A stretch of 64,000 bases of DNA from Pyropia yezoensis. Lineage: Eukaryota > Rhodophyta > Bangiophyceae > Bangiales > Bangiaceae. Location of the stretch: assembly GCA_009829735.1 (NCBI GenBank), contig CM020620.1:25146020-25210019 (forward strand), in the 5' to 3' direction. This document shows, one piece after another, positions 40,415 through 52,000 of this stretch; within the stretch, counting starts at the first letter, position 1; each line of letters starts with the position of its first letter. A program made the position numbers and the translations under genes. The notes under the pieces are model-generated. The model made no database searches. It had not been told where the DNA came from and saw only the letters and a program-made list of their open reading frames with translations.

Positions 40415-42484
40415 TCAGCCGGCTATGTCCGGACGCTTCTTTGCCAGCACCTTTGCGTGTCGCTTCAAGGTCAGCACATCCCACACCAGCCCGCTCCCAG
40501 GAGCAGGCATCTCGGTCACAAGCGCTTCCCAGTCAGCGGCCTTTCTGGGAAGTACTCCATTGAACGGTGGTGCCAACAGAGCAGATGCGAGCGGTTGTGC
40601 ATGAACAGCTCCCGACCATCGCACCTTGCCGCACTTCTGCAATGACTGCGCGCTGACCGGCGCGGCGGTCCGGCCCGTGTTGTTGCCACTTGTGTGAGTA
40701 GCATTCCGCGGGGCGGCTTGCATGCCCGGCGTGCCCAGCGTCGTCTGAGTCATTGTACCCGTGCACCCACGGTCTGGGAGCAAATAGCGGTCAGGCACAA
40801 ACTCGGGCGGAACGAACTTGGCGTACTGGTCGGAAATGTCTTTCGCCTTGGAGCCATACGCCTCCTTCCGCATCTCTGGGTGCGAGGCGTACTGATCCAC
40901 TGTCGCCAGCGCCGCGTTGACAGCTTGTAGCGATGGGTCTCGCATCCACCTTGCCTGCTCCCTCCAGAACTTGTCCGACACGCTCCGTCTCGTAAACAGC
41001 CGTACAGCCCGACAGGACCCCACGGAAGCAGGCAACAAGCTTGAGCCAACGGGAGCATCAGACAGATGCGGAACGGCACGCTCGCCGACGCCACGATACG
41101 TCTTGCGACGTAATGAAGGGAACACGACCGTGCGTAGACGCCGTTCTGCCACTCCTTCGCATTCGCGCATGAGGTCGGCGTCATGGAAGACATTACCACC
41201 ATCCGGAAAGGGCTCGAAGTCCGCGGGTGGAGCGACAGGATCCAGGCGAATTTTGCCATCGTCGGCGAGCAGCACCATGCATCGATAGGACATGATGTGC
41301 GCAATAGGGGCAAACAGCTCCTGGGTGCCCAACTTCCACGTCCGCAGCATTTTCTCTTCGTACGCGCCTGACGTGGCGTACTTGGAGATGTGCTCGACCA
41401 GCTGTCCATGGTTGAACGTGTCCTGCGTATTATACCGCCCGGCAATTTGCCTCGCGACTAGGTCAGGTTCGAACTTCGTGTGTCCAACCACCATGTACAC
41501 AACCATCGCGCAGTCCAGGAGCCCAGTGGCGAGCATAAGCCCAATGCCACCGTAGAAAAACTGCGACTTGTTTGTGCCCGGACAGGAGTCCATGTGGAGC
41601 CGTACCTTGCGAACGAACGGGAGGGGTACCACACGGCGAAGGTGCGCCACCAACCGGTCAGGGGATGACTCGTTGTCCCGTTCACCGCCAAAAGGTCGCG
41701 CGATGTCATTCGCAGCGGCCTGGGCCAGCGCCGTGTCGTCGACCAGACCGGCCCCACCGGCCTCACCAACATCGGCGGGGCGGGCCGAGAAGAGCGCGCC
41801 ACCGTCACCGACGCCGCCACCCAGTCGGCCGCCCCCCTGTGCTGCAGCACCATTGTCCTGCGGCGTACGACGGGCGGCCGTGCCACCGGGAGCACCCCCA
41901 CCGGGTACACCGACGTCAGCGGGAGCCGCGAGAAGGAGAGCACCACCTTCACCAACACGGCCGCCCAGTCGGCCGCCCCCCCGCGCAGCAGCACCACCGT
42001 CCTGAGGCGAAAGACGGGCGGTCGCGCCACCCCGAGCACCCCCACCGGGTACACCGACGTCAGCGGGAACCGCGAGAGGGAGAGCCCCACCGTCACCATT
42101 ACGGCCGCCCAGTCGGCCGCCCCCCCACGCTGCAGCACCATCGTCCTGAGCCGTAGGACGGGCCGCCCCTCCACCACGAGCACCCCCACAGGGTAGACCG
42201 AGGTCAGGGGAAGCCGCAAGAGGGAGAGCACCACCGTCACTAGCGCGGCCGGCCAGTTGGTCGTTCTCCCGCACAGCGGTAGGAGCTTCACTTGGGGGAG
42301 GAGAGGTAACGCCCCCACCGGGAGCACCCTCACCGGGCGCACCGACGTCAGCGAGCACCGCCAGCGGGAGAGCACCACCGCCACAACCGCGGCCGCTCGG
42401 TCGGTCCCCCCCCACTGCAGCAGCAGAATTGTCACTTGGGGGGAAGAGCGCACCGTCGCTGTGACCGGCAGCTGACATGTCCAT
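40415..42484 (-). CDS. DUF7869-type transposase catalytic half with an N-terminal 48-residue repeat array
   Basis: 689 residues from ATG 42484. Residues 1-250 are five imperfect repeats of about 48 residues (GGGRLGGR, GGALPLA, ADVGVPGG, TPQD). From about residue 290: FVRKVRLHMDSCPGTNKSQF, the acidic DxCxGxNK motif of the family, then TGLLDCAMVVYMVVGHTKFEPD (GHTKFxPD) and RQIAGRYNTQD. The rest is mostly charged and ends AKVLAKKRPDIAG. These motifs normally sit in the same protein as the segments found on the plus strand at 38215-40290. The two convergent ORFs therefore make up one transposase in two inverted pieces. Confidence 0.7.
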   Translation of the reverse strand: MDMSAAGHSDGALFPPSDNSAAAVGGDRPSGRGCGGGALPLAVLADVGAPGEGAPGGGVTSPPPSEAPTAVRENDQLAGRASDGGALPLAASPDLGLPCGGARGGGAARPTAQDDGAAAWGGGRLGGRNGDGGALPLAVPADVGVPGGGARGGATARLSPQDGGAAARGGGRLGGRVGEGGALLLAAPADVGVPGGGAPGGTAARRTPQDNGAAAQGGGRLGGGVGDGGALFSARPADVGEAGGAGLVDDTALAQAAANDIARPFGGERDNESSPDRLVAHLRRVVPLPFVRKVRLHMDSCPGTNKSQFFYGGIGLMLATGLLDCAMVVYMVVGHTKFEPDLVARQIAGRYNTQDTFNHGQLVEHISKYATSGAYEEKMLRTWKLGTQELFAPIAHIMSYRCMVLLADDGKIRLDPVAPPADFEPFPDGGNVFHDADLMRECEGVAERRLRTVVFPSLRRKTYRGVGERAVPHLSDAPVGSSLLPASVGSCRAVRLFTRRSVSDKFWREQARWMRDPSLQAVNAALATVDQYASHPEMRKEAYGSKAKDISDQYAKFVPPEFVPDRYLLPDRGCTGTMTQTTLGTPGMQAAPRNATHTSGNNTGRTAAPVSAQSLQKCGKVRWSGAVHAQPLASALLAPPFNGVLPRKAADWEALVTEMPAPGSGLVWDVLTLKRHAKVLAKKRPDIAG
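41740..42460 (-). repeat. Five tandem repeats of about 144 bp in the catalytic-half ORF
   Basis: Recurring CCGCCCAGTCGGCCGCCCCC and ACACCGACGTCAGCGGGA words at intervals near 144 bp keep the frame and encode 48-residue Gly/Ala-rich units. Confidence 0.8.
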
Positions 42485-44008
42485 GGCTCGCCGCGGTTGG
42501 CGGGCGTCAACGATGAACGAGAGCGGTGGACAAGCTGAGCAGTGAGGAGCGCAACAGCGCGAGCGCGCCAGAGCGCTCTAGGTCTGTTCGGCGGCAGTTG
42601 GCGCGCGCGCGCTCACGCGCCTCATGGCCAACTGCCCCCTGTGTCCTCAATAATCGGGTCCGGGGCCCGTTTCAAAAAGTAGCCCACCAAAAATCTCTAT
42701 GGCTCCTGCAATTTTCTCTGCGTCTCGAAAGTCAGCGGAAGTGTAAAATTCTGCCTACACTGGAGAATGTTTGCTGGATTTCATGTACTTAGAAAAAAAA
42801 CAAGCGCAACATGAGCCATCTGACATGAGCACACTGGACAAAGTCAGCAGGACGCTGCCTGCCCACATCCGCGCCCTTCCATTGGCAGCACGTCTTCATT
42901 TAGAAGCCCCGCGCCGCAGGACCACATCCACGCGCCCGACGCGGATCTGGAAGGGTGGACCTCAATACAAATATCTTGCGCCTCCCGTTTGCATGGAGCC
43001 AATCCAGTGGCAGAGAAGGGGGGGTGCACTGCACCCCCCCTCGCGGCAGGCCCAGCGGGGTGCCGCAGCAGAGCAGCAGCGTCTGGCGCGACTGCCCGGC
43101 GGGATGGCCGGCTCAAACCGCCGCCCGCGGTCGGGCGTGCGTTTCCTGTGGCTCCATTGGACGTATGCATTGGCGGCCAATAGGAGCGCGGTGACGGGCC
43201 ACCCCCCCTCAACACCAGCTGCTGCCGCGCTTTCGCTGTGAGGTTCTTGCTCTCACAAGCGGGCGTGGTGGCGTCCCCCCTCCCCAGCAGCGGTGGACGG
43301 GGGGGGGAGTTGGTGAGGGTGTCAGCGTCCCCTCCAGAGGGGCGGGCGGCACACGCGCCCTTGGGCCGACGGCCAGCAACGCGGCGTCCGCTGGGAGCGT
43401 CCCTCCCTCCCTGCCTGCGGGGGAGGGGCGCCTTGGGCCGCCCACCCCCCCCCCTCCGTCATCCCTCTCCCGCCTGTTGATGCTTCCACGCTGGGGAGCG
43501 GCGCCCCGCCAGCGAGGGGGGTGTTGGCGTGGCTGGGCCCGCGTGACGTGCGCCCGCGTGGGGTCGCCCCACCCTCCCCTGGCAGGGGGGGGCGGGGTGC
43601 CGTGGGGGCCAGTCGGCAGCCCCCACTGTCGGGACGGGGTCCCCGGCGCAGCGGGACGCCTGCGGCAGCAGACACCCCCCCCCACGCCCACTGGCGAGAG
43701 GGGGGCGCTGGCAGCACCCCCCCGCCGCCCCCGCACGGGACGCGGGCGGCCCCGCGCGGGGCCGCGGCAGAGCCCGTCTTTAGCGCCCCCGCTGTGGCGG
43801 TGGGGATGGCCGCCTGCACAACCTATCCCATTGTCCACGGCCCTCACCCCCCGCCCCCCGCCCGCGCTATCTGTGCTCTCCCCTCTCTAGACCGTCCCCG
43901 CCCCTCCGCCCCCCTCCCCCCCTCACAACATCCCCGTTCCCTTCCCCCCCAAGTCTCGCCGCCCTCACCCCCCTCCCCCGCCATCCCCCCCCTTTCTTGC
44001 CATCCACC
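42485..44008. other. Intergenic region; no gene supported
   Basis: First 350 bp are A/T-richer, with GTAGCCCACCAAA at 42679 (possible inverted echo of 37125). From 43200 to 44000 it is C-rich with overlapping Pro/Arg/Gly ORFs on both strands. Pyrimidine tracts at 43860-44000 precede the next start codon and may be its promoter/5'UTR. Confidence 0.4.
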
Positions 44009-45853
44009 ATGGCCCCTGCGTTTGTACCTGCCGGCGGCGTTCTTGCTGCCCCGCCCACCCGACATGGCCTCGGAGGCCGCCCACCGCCGCTGACGCAGCG
44101 TTGCCGCCGCCCGCGCACCGGTGCGGCGGCCGCCGGCGGCGTCGGCGGCGGCAGCAGCAGCAGCAGCAGCAGCCGGCGCGGCAGCCTGCTGCCGTCGATG
44201 CTGTCGGCGTCGGCGGGTGGTGGTGGCGGCGGTCGCGGTGGGGCGGGGGAGGGGGGGGATGTGGACGGCGGTAGCCGTGGCTACACGGCGCTCAACGTGC
44301 CCAACAAGTACCTCTCCGACTCGTCGGTGGTACAGGTCAAGGACCTCCTCACCGCCCGGGCGGTGCGGACGGTGATGGTGTACATGACAGAGTTTCACGA
44401 TGGTGCGTGCGGGTGCAGAGCTGGGTGTCGGGGGGCAGAGCGGGCGTCGGCCGGCGGACGGGGACTGCTGGTGTGGCGGTGGTGGCGTTTTGGGGGGTGG
44501 GGGAGAGGTGGTGCTACGGTGGTGGTTGGATCTCTAGGGTGGGTGCTCTGGCCGTCGGCATCGACTGACGTGTGTTTTTGATTTTGTGTGCACGCTATCT
44601 GGTGCTCTGTTTGCGTGTGTACGATGCGTGACTGGGTGCCCGTGCTCCCCCCCGCGTTGTTGTTTCTGGATGCGACAGGCATTGGGGCCGCGTGGCTGCG
44701 GTCGTTCCGCAACTTTGACGCGCGCGAGCGGGCGGGCACGTTTTCCAACTCGGACGCGTACCTCCTCGACATGCTCACCGCCCCCCCCCGCACCATCACC
44801 GTCTCGGCGGGCTATGGGCGCTCCCCCATCCGCCGCGAGTACACGATGGATATCGTGCCGTCCAAGCTGGCCGCCCGCGTCCTTGCCGCCCGCCGCGCGC
44901 TCGCCGCCGAGTGGGTGGCGGACCTGGCGCGCATCGAGGCGGACAACGCGGCGGTGCGGGTGCGGGCGCTGGAGCGGTCGCTCCGCCCGGAAACCCGCCG
45001 GTGGATGCCCCCGCCGCTGCCCGCGGGGGTGGCGCCGGCGCCCATGTCGACGGCGGCCATGGAGGCGGCTGCCGCCGCCACCGCCGCCGCGGCGGCACAG
45101 GCGGCGGCGGCCGAGGCGGCCGAGGCGGCCGCCGCCGCGGCGGCGGCAAGCGCCGAATTCGCGTTTGGCGCCGCCCCGTCCACCGGGTCTGCGACCGACG
45201 GAGGGGACGCCGACGCCAATGGCGACGCGGATGAGGAGTATGTGTCGACGCCGCTGCGGGCGCGCAACTACGCATCGCTCAAGCTCCTGGCAACCAAGCA
45301 CGCGCTGACCCGCCTGCTGCTGGGTGCGCGCGACATGGACGGCCGCAGCCCCGAGTACCTCTTCCTCCAGCGCTTCCTGCGGGTGCAGGCGGCAGCGGGT
45401 GACGGCGCGCCGGCGGCAACATGCGGGGACGCGCTGCTCGCGTCGCTCGCCGCCACCGCCGTCGTGTCGGCCGTGACCGCCACGTCGGTGCCGTCGCCGG
45501 TGCGGGTGTTTAAGGGGAGGCAGGGCGGTGCCTCTGGCGCCGCCGCCGCCGGCGGTGGTGGTACTGGTGGTGCTGGTGGTGCTGGTGGCCGGGAGGGGGC
45601 CAATGGCTCCCCACAGACGGTCCACGGCTTTACCATCCCCACGATGGTGGCGCTGGTGGGCGGCGGCATTGACGGTGCTGAGATGCTGGGCGTGGCGCTC
45701 GACGTGCGCGCGGCGATTGCGGCCGACTGGGCGGCGGCGCTCCGCGCGGTGCCCGCCGAGCAGCACGCGCTGCAGGTGCAGCTGCTCCGCCGCTCGCTCG
45801 ACGTGGCGTCGGGGGATGTGTGCGCCCCGGCAAATGGGGAGGACCGCGCCTAG
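44009..45853 (+). CDS. Two-exon conserved protein, probably plastid targeted (exons 44009-44402 and 44679-45853)
   Basis: ATG 44009 sits in CCACCATGG. Exon 1 ends in phase 1 at 44402. The intron 44403-44678 begins GTGCGT and ends GCGACAG. Exon 2 runs to TAG at 45853, giving 522 residues. The N-terminus (MAPAFVP, then Ser/Arg/Ala-rich and Gly-rich) resembles a red-algal plastid transit peptide. The mature part begins near YTALNVPNKYLSDSS. Two segments resemble each other: LAARRALAAEWVADLARIEA near the splice-proximal half and VRAAIAADWAAALRAVPAEQ near the end, each followed by an LxRSL. An Ala run (45060-45160) links the halves. I do not recognise the family. Confidence 0.72.
44403..44678 (+). 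other. Spliceosomal intron (276 bp)
   Basis: GT...AG, donor GTGCGT, acceptor GCGACAG, and phase 1 joining two frames that are each open. The same donor word opens the intron of the CtpA-like gene (63160 on the minus strand). Confidence 0.7.
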
Positions 45854-46717
45854 GCAGGCAGTGAACGGCTGGGGTGGCGACGGCTGCTGTGGGGATGGAC
45901 GGTGGCTGGGAGGGAGGGTTGAGGTTGGTTGGTTGGTTGGTTGGTTGGTCGGTTGGTTGCACATAGTGATGGCCCTTGTCGTCTTGAGGAGGGCGGGACC
46001 GCCCCGTGGCCGTGGTGTGTCGGATGGGCCGCCAACCCTGCCGGCCACCCGGCGTCTGCGGCGACCGCCCGCCGCTTCGTTTGTCTCTGCCCGTTTTCGC
46101 TGCCCAGACTCGCTTTGTTGTGTGGGAGTTTGTGCGTTGCTGGGTGCCCTGTTTTTTCTTCCCTTGGCGGGACGGCGCGGCCCACGCGTGGGGCGGTCCC
46201 CCCGCGTGTTCCGTGCGTCTCCTGGTGGTGGTGGTGCTTGTGGGGGCTGACGCGTGCTTCCGTTTCTGTTTTTTCTTCTATTTTTGTGGGAGGGGGGGGG
46301 GGGGGCTGCTGCCGGGGGGTCATGTGCGTAGTACACCCCTCTAGGGACCGCCGCCCTTGCGCTTTTTTCCTCCCATTTCGTTGTATACTAGTGTATCACA
46401 CGCGCGCCGCCTGCCAGACGGTTTTCCTTTCTTCATCCACTCCTGCTCTTTTTTCCCACTGCGTATTCACTTCTTTGCGGGCCAGCCCGCCGCATGAACA
46501 TTGCGAGTGCGCACGCGCACGCCCCGCGGGCGTGGCGTGGCGTGGCGCGACCGATGCATTGCCTACCGTCATAGAGGCGCCGTCCCTCCCCCCCCTCGAC
46601 CCCTCTTCCCCTCACCCTCCTTCATCCTCCCCCCCCCCCCCCACCCCCCCCCCCCCCCCCCCCCCCCCCCCCACTGACAAAGACCCCACCATTCCCCTCC
46701 ACCCACCACAGCATCCA
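45854..46717. other. Intergenic region between convergent genes
   Basis: Holds a (GGTT)n tract at 45921-45957, a poly-G run near 46291-46304 and a 49-bp poly-C tract (46629-46672, broken by one A). The 3' ends of the 44009 gene and the giant minus-strand gene face each other here. Confidence 0.5.
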
Positions 46718-49013
46718 TCAATCAAGCACACGAAACACCGTCGACGCGCCCACCTGCGCCGCCTCGGCGCGCCCCGCCCGCGTCAGCTGCTCCACCCGCC
46801 CGCGGAGGAGGTGGGTCTTGACGGGCCCGCCCAGCGACCGCGCCAGCGCCGCCGACAGCGCGGGGACGGTGAGGCCCGCTGGCGCCGCCGCCCGGAGGGC
46901 GCCCACAATCTGGTCCCCGCTGGGCATGGTCGCCACCGCCTGAACCGGCCCGGGGCTGGCGTGGACCGCCAGGGGGCGCCGCCGCCGGTCACCGCGGCCG
47001 CCGCCGCCGCCGCCGGGAGCGTCGCCGCCGGGGGCGCCCGCCGGGGGGGGTGACACTGACGGCACGCGCGGCGGCGGCGGCGGCGCCGACGGTGGCGGTG
47101 GCGGTGGCCGAGGGACCGCGGGAGCGAGGACGGGTGACGGCGGCTGCGGCGGCGGCATGTGAGCTGGGAGGGCCGCCACCGCCCGCGCAGCGCCGTCGGC
47201 CGCGGCCACGTCGACGGGCGCGGCGGTGGTGGGGGCGGCCGCCGCCACCGCCGCGGCGGTGGGGGGGACGGCGGGGGCGCCAGCGGTGGGGCGGGCGCTC
47301 CGACGGGTGCGCTTGGGCGCCACGCCCGAGCCTCCCACCGCCACGGCGGGGCGCTTGCGCGCCGCCGCCGCCGCCGTCGCGGCGGATGCTGCCGCGGCTG
47401 CCTCCCCCGCGCGCCCTCCCCCCCCGGTCGTGGGCGCGGCACGCACCGCCGGGGACAGCAGCAGCGGCGGCGCTGGCGGCGCCGCCGCCGCCGCCGCTGC
47501 GGCCGCCAGTGTCGGTGACGGCGGCGGCAGCGGCACCGCCGCCGCCGCTGCCGCCTCTGCCGCCACCGCCGCCACCACCGCCGCGCGCGCCTCTGCCGCC
47601 GCCGCCTTGGCCGCCCGGCTGGCGCGCATCCGGTCGCTCATGGCGCGAGTGGCGGCCTTGACCACCACCGACCCCCCGCCCTGCCCGCGCGGCGCTGGCC
47701 GCGGCGCCGCCACCGGTGCGAGGGCGGCCGGGCGACCGCCGCGTCCGGCGGCACCAACGGCACGTGCACCCCCACCAGCAGCAACGACGCCAGCAACACC
47801 ACCACCGCCCCCACCACCAGCAGTGGCGGTGACAGCAGCGCTACCTCCACCCCCACCACCAGCAGTGGGGGCAACAGCGCTACCCCGACCGCGAACCCCA
47901 GCAGCGGCGCCAGCAACGCGACCCCTACCCCTACCGCGACCCCTGCCACCACCCCCACGCCCCCCCCCACCGCCGCCACCATCGTCACCACCACCACCAC
48001 CACCACCACCACGAGGTCGCCGGGTGGGCTCGACGGCGCGCAGGCGGGCCACCGCCATGCGGCGACGAGCAGCTACCGCCGCTGCCGCAGTGGCGGACCG
48101 CAACACGGTGGGCGCCACCTCCCCAGCGGCGGTCGGCACCGGCGACGGCGACGACACCGACGCTTGCGATGGCGGCGACGATGGCGGTGGCGACGATGGC
48201 GGCGGCGGTGGTGGCAGCGGCGGAGGAGACGGCGGCGGTTGCGGCGGCAGCGACGCGGCCCACACGGGGGTGCTCCTCGCCGCATCAGGCGGCGGCGGGG
48301 CGGACCCACGCCGCGGCCGCGCCGGCCGTCCCGCCTGCGGCGGCGGCGGCGGCGGCGTCTGCGGCGGCGGCGGCGGCGTCTGCGGCGGCGGCGGCGGCGT
48401 CTGCGGCGGCGGCGGCGGTGTCTGCGGCGGCGGCGGCGGCGTCTGCGGCGGCGGCGGCGGCGTCTGCGGCGGCGGCGGCGGCGGCGTGGGTGCCGGCGGC
48501 GTCGGCGGCGTTGGCGGCTGTGGCCGCCGCGGCAGCGCAACGGCGGTCAGGTCGGCGGCGGCGGCCGCCGCCGTGGACGACCGGCGGCGCCGCTTGGCCA
48601 CGCCCGACGACGCGGCGGCCACCGACGGCGGGCGCCGCCGGCCGCCGGCCGCCCTCGCCGTCGCCGCCGCCGCTGGCTCCCCGCCGGCGAGGCGGCCCCC
48701 CGGGGTGGGGGAAGGGGGCGCGCCCGCCGCCGCCGCCGCCACTCGCGGCGGCGGCCGCGCCGGCTGAGGCGCTTGCCGCACCGCCGACGGCGGCGGTATC
48801 TGCTTTCGTGGCGGCGGCCGCGGCGGCGGGGTCTGCGTTATTAGCGGCAGGTGCGACATCATCTTGAGGGGCGACAGTGGCGGTGACAACGACGGCGACG
48901 GCGGCGGGGAGCGCGCGCGCCTGCTGCGGCAAAGGGCAGCCGCGGGCGTGGCGACGGTCTCAGCGGCCACCGCAGCGGCAACGGCACGGCCGCCACGGCC
49001 CGCCGCGACGCCG

Positions 49014-49044
<31 letters not shown>

Positions 49045-52000
49045 CTCCGCCGATGCGTGCCGCGGGCGGCGGCGCCGCTGCGCCCGGCCGCCGCCGCGGG
49101 GCGACTGGCGCGGGGGCGGCCACCGGGGTGGGGGCAGGGGCGGCAGCCGCCCGCCGGGTCGGCCACGGCGCGGCCGGCGGCGGTGGCGGCGGGTCCTCTG
49201 ACGGGTCTGACTGCGCGACGGGCGGCGGCGACGCGGGCGGCGTCGGTACCATGGCGCTGCGTTGGGTGTCGGGCATCAAGAGGGCGGCAGCGTCGTGGGC
49301 GTCGCCGTTGGGGACACCGCCCCCACCACCGACGGCGGCAGCGGCAGGGGTGGCGGCGGCGGTGGTGGCCGCGGCGGCGGCAGCGGCGGCGGCACGGCGG
49401 CGGGGGAAGCCGCCCCCCGCGCCCGTCTGGCTCAGCGGCGCCACCCCCCCGCGGCCTGGCCGCAACGTCCGGTCGCCCCATCTGCCGGCGCCTGGTGGGC
49501 GCGCGGGCCCGTCGCGGTCCTCGGCATCGAGGGCGGCGAGCGCCGCACCCAGCGCGTCGTCGTCGTTGTCGTCGTCGCTGGCAGGGGGCGGCGGCGCGCC
49601 CACCCCCCCCCTCGCCGCAGCGGCCGCGCGGCCCTGGCGGTCTTCGTCAGTGGGGGGAGGCACCGGCAGGTCACTGCTGGCCGCGGTGCCCGCCAACAGC
49701 CCAAGGACCGTCCTTCTTGGCGGCACCGCCAGCGGGTGGGCACCACCGCCGCCGCCGCGGCCGCCGCCGCCGACGCCGCCATCGCCGGTTTCGTGGTTGC
49801 CGCTGCCGTCGTCACCGCCGTCCCTGTCCCTGCCTCTGACTTGCGGGACGGCGTCGGGCGCGTCGAGCGGCGGCGTATCCGGCGCGAGCGGCCGGATGGG
49901 CGGCCACGGCCGCAGACGACGACGCACGGCCGGGGCGGCGGCTGCCGCCGTCTGTGCCGCCGCCACCGTCGCGAGCGGGGAGCCAGCCGCTGCCGCCGCC
50001 CGCGGCAGCAGCACGACGGGCGCGTCGGCGGCGGCGGCAACGCTGGGCGAAGGGGGCGACAGCAGCAGGGAGGCGCCGACGCCGACAGCCAACAGTGGCG
50101 GCGACCGCGGAGCGAACAACGGCGGCGGCATGGTCGTTGCGTCAGACGTGGCCGCCGCCGCGGTCGGTCGGGCGGTCCCCGCCGCCACAGCTGGGAGAGG
50201 CGGCGTGGTAGACGGGCCGGCGGCCGCCGCGGCCGCCGCCGTAACGGGTGCCGTCGCCGCGAGCGTCGCTGCGGGCGTCGCCGCGCCGGGCGTGGCAGCG
50301 ACGCGCGGCGGGTGCGGCGCGGCGCCGGCGCCGGCGCCGGCGCCGCCCCCCCCTGCTAGCCCTCCCCCGTACAGCGCCGCCGTCGGGTCCGCATCGTCGT
50401 GGTCGTCATCCCCGCCCGCCGCCCCCCCTCCCGCCCCCGCCCCCCCCCCTCCTCCCGCGCCGCCGTCCCCCGCCCACCCCAACAACGCCGCCGCCACCGC
50501 CGGCTCCCTCGCGGCCGCCGCGGAAACGGCCGCGGCCAGCCGCCGCAGCCGCAGCACCGCCGTCTCCCCCCGGCTGCGCTCAATCGCCAGCCGCAGAGAC
50601 AGGTCCGTCACCGCTGACCGGGCGGCGCGGAGGTCGGCCGCCGCGGCGGCGGCCGCCGCCACCGCCTCGGCGGCGGCGGGCCGCACGCGGGGACCCCGCC
50701 GGCCCCCGGCCGCGCCCGTCGCGCTGCCGCCGGTAGCGGTGGGAGCGGGGCCGGGGGCGGCGGCGGCGGCCGACGCGCGGAGGCTGGCCACCTCGGCCCG
50801 CAGGGCGGTCACTTCCACGCGCCACGCGGCGGCCGCCTGGTGGGCGGCCGCCGCCTCGGCGGTCGCCGACGCGGCGCGGGCGGCTTCCGCGGTCGCCGCG
50901 GCACGGGCGGCGGCTACTGCAGTCGCCACCGCCGCGGCCACGGCGGGGTTGCCCTCCCGGTCAGAAGGGGGGGCGCCGTCGCCGGCGGACGCCGCAACGC
51001 TGATGTCGGCGGCCACGGCAGCGTAGGCGGCGGTGGCGGCGGCGGCGGCGGCGTTGGTGTCGGCGATGGCGGCGTCGGCGTCGGCGTCCGCGCCCGCGTC
51101 CGCGTCGGCGGCGGCAGCTCTAGCGGCAGCGTCAATGGGGGAAGGGGCGGGACGCCGGGGGGGAAGCGGAGGGAACCGCGCCCCTGCGAGGCCGCCCAGG
51201 GGGGAGACCGCCGTGGTCGCCGCCGCCGCCGCCACCGGCCGGCCCGCGGCGGTGGTGCGTGGCCGAGCTGGCGTCCCACCGTCGGCGGCACCAGGCCGTG
51301 GCCGCGCGGGGCGGCGCGGGGAGACGCCGCCGTCGGCCACCGTGCCACCGCCGGCCACCGCGCCGGTGGCGGCCGGCGTCACCGCCGCCGGCGCCACTGG
51401 CGCCGGTGCTATGCGCGCCGACACCACGGCCACGGGTGCGGCGCGGCGCTTGCGCGCCGACGCCGCCGCCCGCCGCACGCGGCCTGGCGCAGGCGAGGCC
51501 GCGGCGGCGGCGTCTGGGCCGCCCCTGCCGACCGCGGGTGCGCCGGCGGCGACAGGTGCCGCGGGCGAGGCGGCGGCGGCGGCGGCGGCGGCAACGTCGG
51601 CAGCGTCGGTGGCAGCGTCGGCAGCGTCGGCGGCCGCCGCCGCCGCACCCGCCGCGGCAATCGCCACGGCGGGGCGGGTGGCGCCTGCGCCAGGCGACGG
51701 GGGCGCTCCCGTGGTCGACGCCGGCGCCGGCGCGGCCGATGGCGGAGGCGCTACCGCCGCCGCGGCCGGCAGCAGCGGGGTGGTGATGCCGTCGTCGGCG
51801 GCCACGTCCATGGGCGCGTCAGACCCGTCGGCGGCCTCGCCGGCCGTAGCTGTCCCCCGCGCCGCCGTCGCCGCCCCCGCGGGTGCCGCCGCCGCCGCCG
51901 CTCGGTCGGGCGGCGTCGGGGGGTGGGAGCCCGGAGAGGCACCCCCCGCAAGGGCGTCCACGTCCATCCATTCGGCGGCAGGAGGGGGCAGCCGCGGCGG

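Noticed and set aside
43209..44093. Overlapping 140-210 codon ORFs on both strands upstream of the 44009 gene
   Set aside because: Arg/Pro/Gly shadows in C-rich DNA without recognisable motif; no preference for either strand.
44534..46336. 600-codon minus ORF opposite the two-exon plastid-type gene
   Set aside because: Shadow of GC-rich sense codons; Pro/Arg/His composition, no motif.
48864..51026. 720-codon plus-strand ORF opposite the giant gene
   Set aside because: Ala/Pro/Arg composition mirrors the antisense of GCN codons; no domain. The minus frame is continuous for 9.8 kb and has ordered segments.
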